64,000 nucleotides of DNA from Daucus carota subsp. sativus (lineage: Eukaryota; Streptophyta; Magnoliopsida; Apiales; Apiaceae). Positions 35,890-61,464 of this stretch are shown in pieces. The stretch spans positions 43,150,689 to 43,214,688 of the forward strand of contig NC_030381.2 of NCBI RefSeq assembly GCF_001625215.2, read 5' to 3'. The notes below the pieces were generated by a model. It was not told the origin of the DNA. It saw only the letters and a program-made list of their open reading frames with translations, and ran no database searches. Each line of letters opens with the position of its first letter. Position 1 is the stretch's first letter. Both the position numbers and the translations under genes were made by a program.

Positions 35890-38720
35890 TATAGGGATGC
35901 AGAAACTGATTAAAGTTATAAGCACTTGGTAGAATTACCTTTGTACCCTCGGCGCTGATCAACGAGCTTCCGGGGTTCCTGTTAGCTTATAATTGTAGAT
36001 TTAAGGGAATTTTTGTGAAGCAAAAGTGAGTTTAAGTGAGTAGTTAAAATGCATGTTGTCGGAGTTTTCGATTGATGCAGGACCCTTATGTAGGTGGACG
36101 GATTTGTGATTTCGGTTTATTTAGGGGTGTTTACGACATTTTACGCGTCGACGGACTTTTGTATGTTTTGCATCTTTAGTGATCAGAATGACTGATAGTG
36201 TCTGTCTTGATCCAAGTTTTAGTTCCTCTCTGATGATGTTTGTACTTGTGTTTGTGTGCAGTCTTATGAATGCAATTTCTATGTACAAGTTTTTAAATTA
36301 GAAGGATCAGGTGATAATTACCTTTGTGCCCTTCATATCGATCGATGACTCCGGTTTTCTCTGACCCGTGGTGGCTCTTAACCTTAGGAGATTTGAGGGA
36401 ACACCACTGAAATAAGATAATTTTTGGTGAGTTCTTCAACTGCTGTGTTGTTTCCTTTTTCAGATTGACCCTTTGCATTCCGATTTTCGGGTAAATTTGT
36501 AATTTTGGATTAGTTTCAGGGTATTGCATTTTGATTTTCGGGTAAATTTGTAATTTTGGATTAGTTTGAGGGTATTTTTGATATTACGTGTCGACCGACT
36601 TTCGCCGCTGCTCGACACGTGGGCCGGCACGGTTCTGTATATTCTGCGAATGAGTAATTGAGAATACAAGTTTTAGTTTGTATGATTATGCTGAAACTCA
36701 TATTTGTTAGCAGCATTTAGTATGTAAGATAAATGTAGTGTTTTTGATTTCAGTAGGGGACGATAGCCTCTTTGCTAATGCTATATATCAATTATAAATT
36801 ATATTTTCTACGATTTTGCTAATTATGGTTTTCTTATGTTTTCTGGTATATGGGTGTGGCAAGTTCTTTCCCCAGATTCAGTCAGCAGCAAAATGACTCA
36901 GAAAGAACCAAGCACATAGTGCTGTAGAAACAGACTAAAACTTAAAGCATTTGATAAATTTACTTTTATGCCCTCAGGTTAGATCGACGACTCCGACTTT
37001 CTTTGGACTAGGGTTGCTCTTAACCTATAGTAGATTTAAGGGTATATCGGTGAAACAAGAGTGATTTACAGTGGGAACTTGAAATAGCATGCTACCGGAG
37101 TTTTTGATTGAGGCAGGACCCTTGGTATTCCGGTTGCTGAATGAACTTGGTATTTTGGATTAGTCTGAGGGTGTTTACGATATTTTATGCTTTAATGGGC
37201 TTTCTTGGCTTGACTTGTGTATGTTCTGTTTTGCTAGTGATTAAATGATTGATGATACAATAATAAATCTGTAGAAATATGTTAAGCCTTATGTTTGTGT
37301 GAAGTCTTGTCTATGCACAAGTTTAGCAGTTTTCATGTGTAAAGTGAAAACATCTTTGTTTTCTATAAATTTACATGTATTTGGTGACCAAATGGGTAGT
37401 AGATGACAAGTAACTGGTAAGCAACTAAAAGTAGAAGGATCAGACAAATTTACCTTTGTGCCCTCCTTGCCGATCGACGACTCTGGCTTTCTTTGAACCG
37501 AGGTTTCTCCTATCCTTTAGGAAATTTGGGGGGGCTTCACTGAAATAAGAGTAGTTTATGGTGAGTTCTTGAAATGGTTGCCGCAGTTTTTAGATTAAGC
37601 CTGTACCTTTTTGTAGTCCGATTGTCGGGTAAATTTGTAATTGTCAAAAAGTTCGGGGGGTTTTGTTATTACGTGTCGACCTGTCGATCGACTTTCTCCT
37701 CTCTCGACACGTGGCCTTGCACAGTTCTGTATATGTGGTTTCGTCGCTGGTTAGATGATTGATAATACAAGTTTTAACTTCTCTGATTATGTTAAAAGCT
37801 CATGTTTGTTAGCAGTGTATTGTATGTAATGTGAATGTACTAGTTTTTGGCGACAACTTCTTTGCAAATGCTATTTATCAAACTTTATATTCATACAGTG
37901 ACAAAATGGGCTGCAGTCCTGCAGATGATAAGAGGTATTAAGCACAGCTAAAATTATACAGATTTGCATGAAATTTACCTTTGTGCCCTTCTTTCCAGTC
38001 GACGACTCTTACTATCTTTGAACTGGATTTGCTTTTATCCGATATGAGATGTGGGAACTTTACTGAAGCAAGAATACCATACAGTGTGTTCTTCAAATGT
38101 TAAATTGTCAAGTTTGTCGGATTGAAGCAGTTTTTGTAGTCTGATATATGGACTAGTTTTGAAATTTTAGTTTAGTTGTTAGACGTTTTCAAATGTTCTT
38201 AGTGTCTGTCGTTCCTGGTGGAGGCGTGGCTCTTGAGCAGTTTGAACATTCTGTTTCTGTTCATTTGCAGCATTATGTATCATGTATGCAGTATGTATTT
38301 ATCCTTATACAAGCTTTAGTTGTTTTCAAGGGGTAGTCATTTTTTGGTGCTACAACTGTGGGATGAAAAGCGAGATTGATTTCAAAAGCAACATCGATTA
38401 GAAGGATTTCTTGAATTTACCATTTTGCTCTTTGTATCAAAGGATAACTTTAATTTTTCCTACTGGAAAGGTTTTCATCTAGTTGGATTCTGGAAACTTT
38501 GTGTAATAAGGTAATTGCAGCGACTTATTGCAGTATGCTGCAGCCTGAGACCTAGGTTTCCATATTGCAGCAGCTTCCTTTTATTGTCCTGCTGCTTTGT
38601 AATTTTGGATATTGTTGAGGGCGTTTTTGACATGTTTTTTTCTAAAATCTGTTAATTCTGTTTGTTAGCTCCGGATATCAAGAATGATCTATGTTTAACT
38701 TCTTTAGTTAAGTCTCGCAC
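35890..38720. repeat. Array of about six diverged 0.4-0.6 kb tandem repeats
   Basis: The anchor AATTTACCTTTGTGCCCTC, or a close variant, occurs at about 35934, 36317, 36958, 37449, 37974 and 38416. It is followed each time by GATCGACGACTC- and CTTTGAAC-like words, a CTGAAATAAGA.T word, GGTGAGTTCTT, GATTGA.GCAGGA, and a TCGAC..ACTTT block. Gaps between anchors range from about 380 to 640 bp. Units 2 and 4 are closest to each other. Unit 2 also holds a 51-bp internal duplication (36475-36576). No reading frame is shared across units, so this looks non-coding. I recognise no known family. Confidence 0.8.
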
Positions 38721-40548
38721 CTGCTGTTGCAGATTGCTTGGAAAACCATACCCCATGGCCCAATCGATTCGGTTTTTGGCATGGGTAGTTCGGACTGGAT
38801 CAATTATGAGATTAAAGTCGTAAATACAGTATTATAAAATTACAATAATAATCAAATTTATGATTGCAATTAACCATATCAATTTCAATTTTTAACCGTA
38901 ATTATGATTCGGATTGTGTTCAACCATATATTATAAATATACAATAATATAAGAAAAATAAATTCAAACTATAGTATATTCACATTTTAGGTCTAGATCA
39001 TCAATCTTAAAATAAAAATAAAGATATATGAGTCAAGGTAAATAATACAAGATTCGGAATTTTCACAAGCAGTAGAGAGATGATTGATGATAAACTCTGT
39101 CCAAATTCAATCGTGTGAGCATCTATTTTCTGATAATGCAAAAAATAAGATGTGGGTTTGGATTTTTTGTATTAATTTTAGTACTAGTACAATAGTATTC
39201 ATCTTATAATATCATAAAATTAGAAACAAACACTTTTGTGTGTGATTTATTAACTTTTGAAAAATATAAATTATTATAGGTATATATTTGCAGTTTGGAT
39301 TTTGTAATTTTTAAATATTTAAAAATTGCGGTTATTCAATATTTTATGTGCAACCAATTTATATTTTTGATTATATGCAAAATTTGAATCGGATGCGAGT
39401 GGTGCGAGCGACTAAGCGACTGCGCCTCCGTACATTCCTAGTTTTTTGAAAACCGGAAGTCCGGAACCAGATTTTTTCAGTTTTAAAAATCGATAACGGT
39501 AATCGTGTCTGAGCTATCACTGATTATGGTACACAATGTCATTGTTTCACATTACATCTGTATTAGTGGTTAATTTTATAGTTCGATTTTGATTTTAAAA
39601 CCTCTTTCAGTAAAAAGTATTACAAATTCTAATACATATAACTCAATAAAAATAATTTTATTATTATTATAAATTTATTATCTGCACTGCCTTCTCCCGA
39701 CATAAACAAATAGATAATTGCTCAGAGAAATATACTCAATTCAGGTTACAATCACCTTTCCATTTCTAATTATACACAATTGTACAACATGATGTATAGA
39801 TCAAAGATCAAAATGCTGTAGCCATTCTTAACTTGAGGGCAAAGCACACAATCTCCTAGATTCAAACTTAAATCTCAAATATTTACACAGATCGCATGTC
39901 AATACCGAAATAAGCAAATAAAACATTTTATCATGCCTAAACACAACATAAATCAATAACATTATATTTTTAAATTATAGCCAACCAATATAATTTAAAA
40001 ATATAACAAATTACAATCGGAATTAATCCGTTGATCTATTATGAATATAAAAGTAAGGAATCGGAATTAATCGGATACCTTGATCAATGCAAGGGGAGAT
40101 TACAATCAGGCATGAAAATAAGGGGAAAACCAAGACCGAGGGAACTGAAAACAATATTACTCTTTCCACACATTAAATAGAGGGTGTAAAGCTAATGCTG
40201 CCATCAATAACAATAACAAAATAATATAAATTTCAATATTGTTTCCTACAAATACACCCATATTGGTTTTAAAATATTGTAAATGATGGTAAAGCGTAAG
40301 GCCCCAGGAAGAAAAAATTATATTTGGAAATCAAAATACACTTCCAGTCCAACAACTGCAAGCCGAAAGTATAAAGAAATTGAAAATAAAATCATCTCAC
40401 TATTTCTATCTACAAAACAAGCTGAGGAAAGTATAGAGAACCTACAATACCGTCTTTGGGCCAAAAGAAACTCACTACAAAGAGCAGGATCAAACACCCA
40501 CAAAAGAATGCATGAACACCTGGCTCTTCTCGTGGTTGTGCAGTGAAT
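38721..40548. other. Intergenic stretch and DRP2 3' flank
   Basis: AT-rich. 38750-39560 has words such as ATCGATTCGGTTTTTGGC and ACCGGAAGTCCGGAACCAG seen in degraded transposons, but no ends could be fixed. From about 40100 the sequence is probably the DRP2 3' UTR. An 87-codon plus-strand frame at 40283 is judged spurious. Confidence 0.4.
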
Positions 40549-52850
<12,302 letters not shown>

Positions 52851-53832
52851 CACTAACTCAAATCAAAATTCAAACACGAAGCGAAATCGACTCGTAGAAA
52901 CACAAATTCAATTCAAATCCAGATCAAAAAATTAGGTGCAAACACAGAGGAATCTAAATAGTAGAAAATAAGCCCTAAAATTCGATAAGCAAAACCAGGA
53001 GATCTAGCGTTTGTGTGTGTAGATGTGAATAAGTGTGTAATTAAAGAATCTAGGTTCAAGTTAGTTGAGGGAGATGAAAAGTTGAAAGTTCTGAGAATTT
53101 GTAGAGAGAGAAGGGGCGAGTGGGAAGAAACAACAGCGAAATAAGGTTTACTCTCTTCTCTCTCTACACTTTCTCGCTCTAAAATTTGGGACGAGAGAAG
53201 TGAATGTAGTTTTCACTTTTAAAGCCATTGAAGGAATCTAATAGTATTTATTTTAGTTAAAATTATTTTTAGATATAAAAAATGAATTTATTTTATATTA
53301 TATTAATTAATTAAAGATAAATATTAAATTTTAATAATTTTTTTGTGATGAATTCTTTGTATAACAATAAATTTATATAATTATATTAATAAACTACTAT
53401 AAACTGAAAAAACGAATATCTTATATTTATATTATGAGAATTTTTTTAATTTCTATTGAATTAGCATTTTTAAACTAATAATAATAGTTACCTTATATTT
53501 TTTCACTTCATTCACTTTGTTGCGTCTTTTTTAACTTCTTGCCCCTCCCTCAACTTTTCATTCCAAACGGGTGGATCAATAACGTATGCATTGATAACAA
53601 TTAGATCTAATAATTGGTAACAAACAAGAATTTAATTCGTATAGCTGAAATTCAAACACGAACACAATACGGAAAAATTGAAACAACACAACATGATATA
53701 AATATACGAAATTTTGTATGCTTAAATTACACGAATCTAACATTCCAATCTCACATCGAGAAGTGTGAAAATTATAGTTCGGTTTATAAGCATAAGCACT
53801 ACTACTAATCACCAACAAATCGTGATCTTCTA
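52851..53832. other. DRP2 5' leader and promoter
   Basis: Minus-strand leader with GA/CT-rich tracts near 53100-53175, then a very AT-rich flank. No gene seen. Confidence 0.45.
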
Positions 53833-54193
53833 GAGTCCGTTTGGATGAGCTTATGGCTTATGACTTAACGTGATTTATCTGATAAGCTGACAGCTTAAAA
53901 TGTGTGTTTGGATAATTTTAACTTATGAATGACTAATGAGTTATTAAAAATATAATAATAATAAAAGTGATTTATGAGTAACTTATGATTTAGGAGTAAT
54001 TTTTATCAAAAAGAAATTCCAAAAAAGTTTAGCCACTGAAAAAAGTAACTCAAACTAACTTCTGGCTTTAAGCCAATTTCTGACTTATTTCTGTCTTTAA
54101 GCTGACTTCTGACTTGTTACACAAACAAACATTTTTCAGCTTAAATTCAGAGATGGCTTAAAGCTCGGGCTTTAAACTCAGGCAAACACCCTC
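53833..54193. mobile_element. hAT-type MITE
   Basis: About 360 bp. The left end is GAGTCCGTTTGGATGAGCTTA and the right end in reverse complement is GAGGGTGTTTGCCTGAG, similar to the GGGTGTTTGG ends common in plant hAT MITEs. Inner GCTTA/TAAGC-rich words pair with one another. The target duplication is not clear. Confidence 0.55.
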
Positions 54194-56001
54194 TTAGTCT
54201 ATGATGGGCTTGTGGATTATCCAAAATGTTGTATTTAAACCAGTATATTTCGACTTATTTTCGGATTTGGAATACGAGACTTGACTCTATTTTCGAAAAA
54301 TACTCGGTATTTAATCCAGGTTGTCGCATATGGTATCCCTTGTGCTTATTTTATAGCCCACCATGTAATTTGGGTTTGGTTGGATCATTTGGTGAATGAT
54401 TTAGGCACTTTTGTATGATTGAGGATTGTTTGGATGCATTTCGGAAGTTTACCTCAATTGAGGTTTTTACTGTGTGAATTTCGGGTTATGATTGTTAAGG
54501 CTTCAGCTAATAAAGTTACAACTACCTAAATGACAGACCAGTAAAATCATATTACGACTATTTCTCTTATATATTTAGGAGCACGAAATAGAGATGGATT
54601 GGGAATGATTCTGTTGATATTTTATTAAATGAATCAAGATAAATAAGATGGTTATGAAGATAATTAATACATATATGCAAATTATATGTATATCTCAGAA
54701 TATATATGAAATTAGAAGGCTTCAAGATGATATACTTAAAGTAGTTGGATAACTGATAAACAATGGTATATACTACAAATCACTTGAGACAATGGACTTA
54801 TTTCATGGTGGTGCTTATTAAGAGAACTGCATTGGACTTGACCCATAAATTGGTATGAAGGCATTTTGCAACGGGGTCAGACCACACTCTATATTCTTAC
54901 AAGCACGTGTAACTTTGTAAGGGTTTCGGTTTTCTTGCTTAGCGGCTTTACGAACACATCCCTTAAACACCATCAAAACATCATATTTTTCGTTAGTGAA
55001 AACCCACCTGCGTAGCCTGCTGCCTACACGATGAACAAGAAACACCTGATTATTCCGATTGATAATTTTATGGGCGTAGTATCAAATTATCTTACAACTA
55101 TTGTAATCATCGTCTCAAAAAATCTCATATTCATTTAATTAATTCTACATAAGTTATCCAAAGGATTTTTCAAATTTATTTAATCATTAACCCTTTAGTA
55201 CCATTCATTTTTTTACAACTTTTTTCATTAAGTCTTAAAGTTTGCGTCAATTTTGTCAATGGATTGGATTGTTGTGTTGAAGTTGTTTCCCCATTTCAGG
55301 TGAAATTAATAATTTGTTCGAGAAATATGTCAGATCATCATTCATCAACAATTATCCTTCATAATGTCGAATGAGATTGCAAAATGACTATTGACTTTTT
55401 TATTTTTGGATCTCGACCCTTTATGGAGTTGTGTTGTTTTAGTTGATGACACCAAAGATCTAACTTCTCAATTTTCCATCTTTTTCTCGTTTGTGCCTCG
55501 TCGTTTTAGTACTTCTACCAATTGGGTTGTAAAACAAGCTTACCACTTGTTCCCTCTTGATGAGTTTTTTTTCCCTCCAACTAAATTGGTCTCTTGTGAG
55601 TAGTGATTTTCCTTCGGTTGGTTCTGCCCTGTTAAAAAAATTCATCCGTCTCATACACCTATAAAAAAAAATTAAAGAGGACAGATGGAATATAATAATT
55701 TTTAATTAGTAAATTATGTAATAAATTAAATCAATATACTAAATGTTATCATAATATTATTATATAATCTGATTATTATTTCAATTATTCTTTCTAAATC
55801 AATTATCCGATTAAACTATAATGTATTAACTCCCATCCCGCTTTTTATATCGACGATTATACGATTGAAAAACTTAAAACTTGAGCCAAAGGGAGTCTTG
55901 TTCGGTTTGAACTCCGTGCCCGTTGCTCGTTGGTTTAATCAGAAATATTTCTAATTATGACTCATCTCTAATTCTCTATCGTCAAATCTCATAGATTCTG
56001 C

Positions 56002-56041
<40 letters not shown>

Positions 56042-56425
56042 CCTCTCTCTCATATGCATATACAGTCGCCACCTCTTGCTCTACAAATCCTTCTCGCCTT
56101 CCCCGGATCACCCTCAGATAAGCACTCAGAAAACTTATATTTACAACTGGCTCTGATGTCTTGCATACAGATCATCTCGCTTTCTTTCGATTTTAAGTAG
56201 TATTAATTGTTTCAACTTAATAATTTGATTTTTAATAATAAATCAACTTTAGCTTTAATTTCTTTCTTTTAATTGCTATCTAGTGACTCTTTATTGCGTT
56301 GATTGGATTATTTCTTATGGTTTCGATTTGAATGTAGTGAAACTCTGAAACTGTTCTTGCTTGTGCATTTGATTTCGATGTTTCGTAGATTTTGATGTTG
56401 TGTTTTAAGTTGAGGTAAAACAGAA
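54194..56425. other. Intergenic stretch and GT14 promoter/leader
   Basis: AT-rich to about 55950, with one uncertain 75-codon minus-strand frame at 54818-55045 that I do not call. From about 55950 the base composition changes to a CT-rich leader, with a (CT)n run at 56006-56050. A leader of about 400 bp precedes the GT14 start codon. Confidence 0.45.
56006..56050. repeat. (CT)n microsatellite in the GT14 leader
   Basis: Near-perfect CT run on the coding strand. CT-rich leaders and promoters are common in plants. Confidence 0.9.
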
Positions 56426-59407
56426 ATGAGGAGCAGAGGCTCTTTAAATGACTTAACTTATAAGTCCGCGCCAGGTTCCGTGAAGGATTCGTCGATTGGA
56501 CTCACTAAATTGATGCTGTTTTTAATAACTTTCGTAGTTGGTGTCGTGATTGGGATTACATCGAGCTCTCATTTTGATCGCTACTTTCAGTACCAGGCAG
56601 AACAGTTTGATGGTAATCAAGCTGTTACTCCCGAGCCTGATCGTAGCAGTGTAACTGTAGTTCCTTGTCCTGTTGTCCCTAAGTGTGAGAAAGAGGATTG
56701 TTTGAGTATGGGGAACTTTTTGGCTCCGAAGAATTTGTCCCATTTAATGACTGATAAGGAGCTGTTTTGGAGAGCTTCGTTGAGGCCACTTAAGGCTCAG
56801 TATCCGTATCCTAGAAAGCCAAAGGTGGCGTTTATGTTCTTGACGAGGGGACCTTTGCCATTGTTGCCGTTGTGGGAAAGATTCTTTGTTGGACAGAGTA
56901 AAAAGATGTACTCCATTTATGTTCACGCGATTCCTGGTTTTGAGCTTGATGTAGCCAATACTTCTGCTTTTTACAAGCGCCAAATACCTAGCCAGGTGCG
57001 TTCATGTGTAGTTTTATGACTTGCTGGAGTTATTTACTGATATATATAAGCTCAAATGTAATTTTTTGTGCTTTGTGTGCTAGTATGTTCATTGATATTC
57101 ATCGTCTTTCTCCGCTAGCAGTCTAATTAATGGAATAATGAAACTAGTTTTAAGTAGTTCGAATTGTTGTTATAAGTTTTACTTGAACTAGATCAGATTG
57201 ACGCCAATCCACTATGAACAGATCATTTTGGTCCATATCACAACGCAACTATAAGTGGTTTGTACTTGACTACTTGTGTTATTGAAGCTGAGACCTTACT
57301 ACAAGTTAATTAACTTATATACTTAATATGCAGCATATTTTACTTCTAGTATTGCGATTGACTAGGATTGGATTAGAATGTGCTTATATGTATTTTATAT
57401 ATTTAGACAATATTTATATCACTAGCACTTGTTAGTATTCTAGAGGTTTTTTTCACCACTGGGTGCTTGTAATCTCTTAAAGAGGGCTTTGTGATGAAAA
57501 GAAAGGGAACATAGAATGTTGCCTAGCTATAAATTTAACAGTATATCAACAATCTCAGGTTAGAGTCCTACTAGAATAGATGAACACCTCATGTGAGGAA
57601 CATTTATTATGTCCTTTAAATATATGAGCAAGAGATACTCCTATATTATCAGATCACTAGAATGCAAGGCATGCTGAATGCTGTCTGTGGTGCACTAGTT
57701 TAAAGCATCTGGTACAAAGAATTTGCACAGATTATGTGTTAGTATATCCTGTGTTAGTGTGTTATATGGACTAAAAATAAAAAGAACTGTCGGGAGAAGG
57801 AAAGGTAAAAAATAAAACAAATACTAAAGAAGTGGATGTCATGTAAAAAACAAAAGTAGACAGTATTATATGAAAATAAATACGTAAAGTGGCCCTTCAT
57901 GATAACAAAAGGTGTTTCAAGCTGAATAATATAGATGACTCACTTCCACTTTTATCGTAGACCGTCTTTCATTTGTATATATGTTCCTGAAAGTTCTGGT
58001 GTTGTAATTTTTTCAATATTTGTCGCCGTTTTTATTCTTGATTCCTCTTTCCGTAGGTGTTGTATGGATGATGATCAGGTCCCTTTAACTATTTACCACC
58101 CATCATCTCCTGAGCCAATTTACTCTTGTCCGAACATGAGGACTAAAAACAATATTATAAAAACATCTAAACGAGGATGGCAGAAAGGTGGATGATCACC
58201 AAATGATGAATTGATGATCCGAATAGGAGCTGTGGGGTCTGACATATGACTTATTGCAATTGTTTAAAAGAGTCTTGGAGGTCTTGGTTTATTGCTTGGT
58301 AATTTTGGATTATGATTTCATCAATCTGCTATTAGTAGCCTTAATATTAGGAATCTAGTATTTACCAATTATTTGATGAAAGACCTAAGGCTGCCCAAGC
58401 TATCAATACATGTTTAAACTTTAGATAAATAAGGTCTGATGGACGTGGTGATTGGAAAAGCTATAGCACTACACTTTCGCTGCAGATTTTCTGATGTTGA
58501 AAAAAGCCTTGTTTTTTGGAAGATCTATCTTGTGTCTGGTACTGCATGGTTCAGTCATAAAATCTAGTTCCAGATTGTTGACAATATTTCTAAATTCAAT
58601 GTGCCTCTTACCATTATAAGGCTACTCTGAATTGCTTCATTCAATGATGTTACAGTGAACATTGATGTTAAATTGTTTACAGTTGTCAAATATTTGTTGC
58701 TGTACTGTATAGTTTCCTATAGTTTTATTCTAAAGCATATTTTTCCTTCCTGTGCTTCAATGCAGAAAGTTCAATGGGGAACAATATCTCTTTTTGATGC
58801 AGAGAGACGTCTTATAGCCAATGCGCTGCTAGATTTCTCAAATGAGCGATTTGTTCTTCTCTCTGAAAGCTGTATCCCAGTTTACAACTTCCCAACTGTA
58901 TACAGGTATCTGACTGGATCCCAACACAGTTTTGTGCAATCTTATGATGAGGAATCCCGCTATGGTCGTGGCCGCTACAGCCACCACATGGAGCCCCATA
59001 TTCTCCTTCGTGACTGGAGAAAAGGCTCGCAATGGTTTGAGCTCAGCCGTAGTTTGGCAGTTGGAATAATCTCAGATACCAAGTACTACACACTCTTTAA
59101 AAAGTACTGTTTGCCTTCTTGTTACCCCGATGAACATTACCTTCCAACTTACATTCAAAAGTTCTACGGATCTCTAAATTCAAACCGAACTGTGACTTAT
59201 GTTGACTGGTCACAAATAAGTCCCCACCCTGCAACCTTTACCGCTGAGAATATTACAGAAGATTTTATACAATACATAAGGAACAACGGGACACTCTGTC
59301 ATTATAACTTCGATAGAACACCTATTTGTTACTTATTTGCCAGAAAGTTTGCTCCAACAGCATTGGAGCCTTTGCTAAACCTTAGTTTGAAAGTGATGGG
59401 GTTTTGA
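56426..59407 (+). CDS. Glycosyltransferase family 14 (core-2/I-branching type, BC10-like)
   Basis: Predicted Golgi type II membrane glycosyltransferase of the plant GT14/DUF266 group, related to rice BC10. The acceptor is unknown; cell-wall or arabinogalactan glycans are proposed for the family. Two exons, 56426-56995 and 58766-59407, give 403 residues. A short cytosolic N-terminus is followed by one membrane segment at about 27-46 (LMLFLITFVVGVVIGI), a stem with Cys pairs, and the catalytic part from PKVAFMFLTRGPLPLLPLWE. Typical motifs: YSIYVHA, RRLIANALLDFSNERFVLLS, CIPVYNFPTVY, GRGRYS, WRKGSQWFEL, CYPDEHYLPTY, TYVDWS and CYLFARKFAP. The ATG at 56426 is the first in frame before the membrane segment. 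The 1.77-kb intron shows no element I could define. Confidence 0.93.
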
Positions 59408-61464
59408 AATTTTGATATTGTTGAGTTTGTCTTTATTCCTTTTCCGCTATAATCTCATCCTAATACTAGGCACAGATGACCTGTTAGTTAATCAAAAAAT
59501 AGTGTGTGATATTAGGAAGTGAGAAATGCTAGGATCTATGATACAAAATTTTCTGCCTATGAATGGCACATTATTTTACCCTCTTTTTTCCCCCCACATT
59601 ATTTTACCCTCCTTTTTTCCAAATGTATGCTGTTTCGTTCCCGTTTGTTTATGGCACCATAATACCATATGATAACATGATCTAGAATTCTAAAAAAATA
59701 ACCTAGACGCTATGTTTTAAAGGGACACGATACTGACGATAGCCACAGATTGATAGTCATATCGGGCTTGTGTGTTTTTTCTCCCCAGAAACTCATGCTT
59801 CTGTTGGGTTTAACTAAATGTATCAATCGTGAAACCAGATGAAAAACGAAAAGAGTTCATGCATTTATACACAATAAATATGTGACCAAACATTAGATTG
59901 CATATATATTTCATTTTCAGATGATTTTAAAAAACATGATCTGATTTGGAATTTGACATGATTTGATTTAAGTTGTAATTTAGTTCTCAAATTCATACTC
60001 ATATTCTTTAATCAAATGAAATCCAATTTTAAGCATGTTATTTGAATTTCAAAACTTTAATCATTTTGGCAAGCACAAGCACAGTATGTACAGAATTTAT
60101 ACACATACATGACAGCATGAGCCATGAGCATGCAATAGAATCTCAGTGGAAGGTTCTATGGTTCAATTTTAAGTACTGGTTCTCTTTTGAGCGCAACCTT
60201 TTGAGTACATGCCAAAAAAAGTACACAACACCAATGATTGTGACGATACGAAATTACAGCACAAAAATAAATTTATGTTTAAATAATGAATTTAATAATA
60301 GATATATGTTATATATATTTCTAAAAATATATCTTATATATAATATTTTCACGTATATAAATATTTATTTCTTTTTTCTATCTTTATATATTCTCACGTG
60401 ATAATGGAGACACGAATAATATGAGGATACATGAATACAAAATTACACAAACCTTTAATGATATGAGGATACATGAATACAAAATTACACATACCTTTAA
60501 TGATCCCTGTTTAAGTTTAGTATTTATTACACGAAAATACGCTTTGCGAAAAATACATCACAGATTGCCAGGTCGTTTGAAGCCATACAATTTGAAAAAC
60601 TCATCCCTATTTAACTGATGCCACTAACTACTATCAGGCCAAGAGCAAAAGAAGAGCTGGTCACACACACACTTCATGTTTGTAACAACTCCATATTCAA
60701 ATACAGAAGGAAGAAACCAACCATAATTATAGAAATCACAATTTTTAAGCCTATGAAATCCATATTTCTGCAGGCTGCTAGCAGAGTATAATAGCAACGA
60801 CATCCAAGCAAATTAGCAAATCATCAGCATCATCTATATCAGTTATAATGGTAAAATCCCATGATAAACCACAAAAAACAACCAAGGAGACAAAATTTGT
60901 TCCGGGAGACAACTTGTATTAAGATTTTTAACAGTAGAAAAAAGGTCTGTGTTGGCTATTACTACATTTTGTATATTACATATACATAAACTTTTATATA
61001 GAACATAAGATGCATAGAATAAATTCCTGCATCTTAAATGCTTGTTCTATATAAAACGCTGGAATTTTAAACAATGCATGCTTTAAGTATGGACCATAAT
61101 TTAGTCAATAGAGAGCAAAAGAACTCTTATCTGGCTATGAAGGCTACTTTATTACTTGAATTAGTTTAAAATAAACTCAAATTTTACATGTAAACCTCAA
61201 GATTGTTACAGTTATTGCCAAAGAAATTACTCTATTAAATACAGAACTGTCCGCTAAAGAGATAAATATTCAATCAGTCAGTGGCAACAAAGCATCACAT
61301 GATGTATAATCATAATTGATCAGTAAAGATACCACCTAACCTTGTGGGAACGAAGTGCTTAGATATACTAGAGTAATGTTTTTTTTTGCTTTTAGCAAAT
61401 GAAAAATGGTGAATGGCCGAAACAGGGAGTTACACAATTCTGTACCTAAAAGTTGATATAACCG
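59408..61464. other. Intergenic stretch between GT14 and the PPR gene
   Basis: Convergent 3' flanks. AT-rich, with a 42-bp tandem duplication at 60421-60504. On the minus strand no Gln-rich reading frame continues beyond the PPR stop. No gene seen. Confidence 0.5.
60421..60504. repeat. 42-bp tandem duplication
   Basis: Two adjacent units beginning ATGAGGATACATGAATAC that differ at about one base (CACAAACC against CACATACC). 60405-60420 resembles the start of a further partial unit. Confidence 0.9.

Noticed and set aside
40283..40546. 87-codon plus-strand frame with a basic start
   Set aside because: It lies antisense in the DRP2 3' UTR region and has no recognisable motif.
54818..55045. 75-codon minus-strand frame with Cys and basic residues
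   Set aside because: It looks protein-like in places, but I see no signal peptide, family motif, splice partner or promoter that supports it.
58196..58250. C/D snoRNA-like pair (ATGATGA then CTGA) in the GT14 intron
   Set aside because: The boxes are only about 40 bases apart, with no closing terminal stem, too short for a usual C/D snoRNA.
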